Source of the DNA: Bradyrhizobium sp. CCGB01
Lineage (GTDB): Bacteria > Pseudomonadota > Alphaproteobacteria > Rhizobiales > Xanthobacteraceae
Assembly (NCBI RefSeq): GCF_024199795.1
Contig: NZ_JANADK010000001.1
Coordinates: forward strand, 1,922,001-1,986,000
DNA: 64,000 nucleotides
Reading direction: 5' to 3'
Made by a program: the position numbers and the translations under genes. Positions 62,930 to 64,000 of the stretch are shown here, piece after piece (position 1 is the first letter of the stretch; every line of letters begins with the position of its first letter). Below the pieces are notes generated by a model, which had not been told where the DNA came from, searched no databases, and worked only from the letters and a program-made list of their open reading frames with translations.

Positions 62930-63994
62930 ATGGTGGCTCTGCAGAAGAGGGCGCTCCCGAACGGCAGTCTGACTTTGACCTCGCTTGGGCTCGGAACATC
63001 ACCTTTAGGCGGATGTGGTGTTCCGGTTAGCTTCGAGACCTTCGAGGCGGTCATCCTGAAGGCCTACGAGCAGGGCGTACGCTATTTCGATGTTGCTCCG
63101 CTCTATGGCCTCGGGAAGTCGGAGCATTTTCTCGGCCATGTTCTTCGCGTTCACGGTCTTCGTCCAGATGTCGTGGTGAGTACCAAGGCGGGCCGGCTCC
63201 TGAAGCCAGCAAGCCGTTCAAAGCGCGCCGAAAGTCTCTTTGGGATCAATTGGGTTGATCCGCTGCCCTTCGTCGACGAGTACGATTACAGCTACGACGG
63301 CATCATGCGGTCCTTCGAGGATAGTCAGCAGCGCCTTGGTCTCGACCACATCGACATTCTTTTCCTGCACGACGTGAGCGGAGTGTGGCACCAGGAGAAG
63401 TATCCCCTCTATCTAGGGCAACTCCGCGAGAGCGGATACCGGGCGTGCGACGAACTCCGTCGCTCGGGAGCGGTCAAGGCGATTGGTCTCGGTGTAAACG
63501 AGACGGCTTCAGTGCTCGAAGTGGCGGCCGAATTCGATCTCGACTGCTCGCTCGTGGCAGGGCGGTACACGCTCCTGAATCATGCTCCGTTGACTGACTT
63601 CTTCCCCGAGGCCCGACGTCGCGGCATCGGCATCATCGCCGGCGGCGTGTACAATTCGGGGATCCTGGCTGAGGGTAGTCAAGGTAACGCCCTAACGCGG
63701 ACCTACGATTACCAGACGGCTCCCGAATCCATCGTGCGGCGCGTAAAAGCGCTGGAAGCTGTCTGCGAACGTCACAACGTCGTGCTCGCCCATGCGGCTT
63801 CCCAGTTTGTCTATGCGCATCCTGCCGTGACGTCGGTGGTTCAGGGCGCGCTCACGACGTCGCATGTGGAGCAGAACGTCGCCTTGATATCGGCGCCAAT
63901 TCCTCAGGCGTTCTGGATGGACCTCCGGAGCAAAGGCCTGATTCCTGAAGAAGCCCCGCTCCCGGATCAGGGCTCCCTGGCCCTGTCCGGCTGA
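62930..63994 (+). CDS. Aldo/keto reductase, aldose dehydrogenase type
   Basis: A 354-residue TIM-barrel NAD(P)-dependent oxidoreductase. Catalytic residues of the family are visible: Asp and Tyr in YFDVAPLYGLGKSEHFLG, Lys in VVSTKAGRLL, His in DILFLHDVSG. The layout, with LGLGTSPLGG at the start and a long loop after KAGRLL, resembles D-threo-aldose (L-fucose) 1-dehydrogenases and pyridoxal 4-dehydrogenases. Behind a sugar ABC transporter, oxidation of an imported aldose to its lactone is the likely role. The window ends just after its stop, so further pathway genes probably follow. Confidence 0.9.
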   Translation: MVALQKRALPNGSLTLTSLGLGTSPLGGCGVPVSFETFEAVILKAYEQGVRYFDVAPLYGLGKSEHFLGHVLRVHGLRPDVVVSTKAGRLLKPASRSKRAESLFGINWVDPLPFVDEYDYSYDGIMRSFEDSQQRLGLDHIDILFLHDVSGVWHQEKYPLYLGQLRESGYRACDELRRSGAVKAIGLGVNETASVLEVAAEFDLDCSLVAGRYTLLNHAPLTDFFPEARRRGIGIIAGGVYNSGILAEGSQGNALTRTYDYQTAPESIVRRVKALEAVCERHNVVLAHAASQFVYAHPAVTSVVQGALTTSHVEQNVALISAPIPQAFWMDLRSKGLIPEEAPLPDQGSLALSG

Positions 63995-64000
63995 ACTTCC

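Noticed and set aside
1..64000. CRISPR array
   Set aside because: No regularly spaced direct repeats of suitable length and no cas-like genes were seen in the window.

Overview
The window reads as a rhizobial (Bradyrhizobium-type) genome segment. The support is a nod-box-like promoter, small hypothetical families of the kind I know from Bradyrhizobium (DUF6894, DUF3606, DUF3892 and others), IS5-, IS66- and IS256-type transposase remnants, and catabolic operons typical of that order. Identification is from sequence reading only; no search was run.

Layout. Positions 1-25 kb are a decaying accessory region. Most genes here are broken by one or more frameshifts, and two partly preserved insertion sequences (IS5 type 1692-2536, IS66 type about 21027-23524) sit among them. 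Other contents are a three-copy dispersed repeat, a phage tail-fibre remnant flanked by two cold-shock genes, a nod-box-like promoter upstream of an intact sulfotransferase, and an intact four-PAS sensor histidine kinase. At 24-34 kb lie speD, a two-module non-ribosomal peptide synthetase (2159 residues) and a translationally coupled MATE exporter. These look like a small, possibly undescribed, peptide synthesis and export locus. From 34 to 45 kb there is a second accessory block: a cluster of small stress-type genes, a truncated integrase, and a minus-strand conflict cassette. That cassette holds a VapBC45-like toxin-antitoxin pair, a TIR domain and a CobT-type VWA domain in one reading frame separated by a single stop codon, and a Panacea-type toxin-antitoxin pair. 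The block ends at a frameshifted tyrosine integrase pointing into a tRNA-like 3' end that looks like an attachment site.

From 45.8 kb on, nearly all genes are intact and densely packed. One operon encodes an enoyl-CoA hydratase, a three-subunit molybdenum hydroxylase, a lactonase-like metallo-hydrolase, an atypical SDR and an acyl-CoA ligase. It is bounded by a double-domain HxlR regulator and a solute-binding protein. A shared operator-like motif occurs once before the operon and twice in the regulator/binding-protein intergenic region, which suggests one regulon for uptake and degradation of an unknown carboxylic acid. Next come a fused remnant of 4-hydroxybutyryl-CoA dehydratase and CoxG, an LrgAB pair, and a GntR-controlled sugar ABC transporter with an aldo/keto reductase.

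The many frameshifts in the left 45 kb contrast with long intact frames (the 6.5 kb NRPS, the 2.7 kb kinase, and the right-hand operons). This argues for real gene decay in mobile-island DNA rather than generally poor sequence, although assembly errors cannot be excluded gene by gene.
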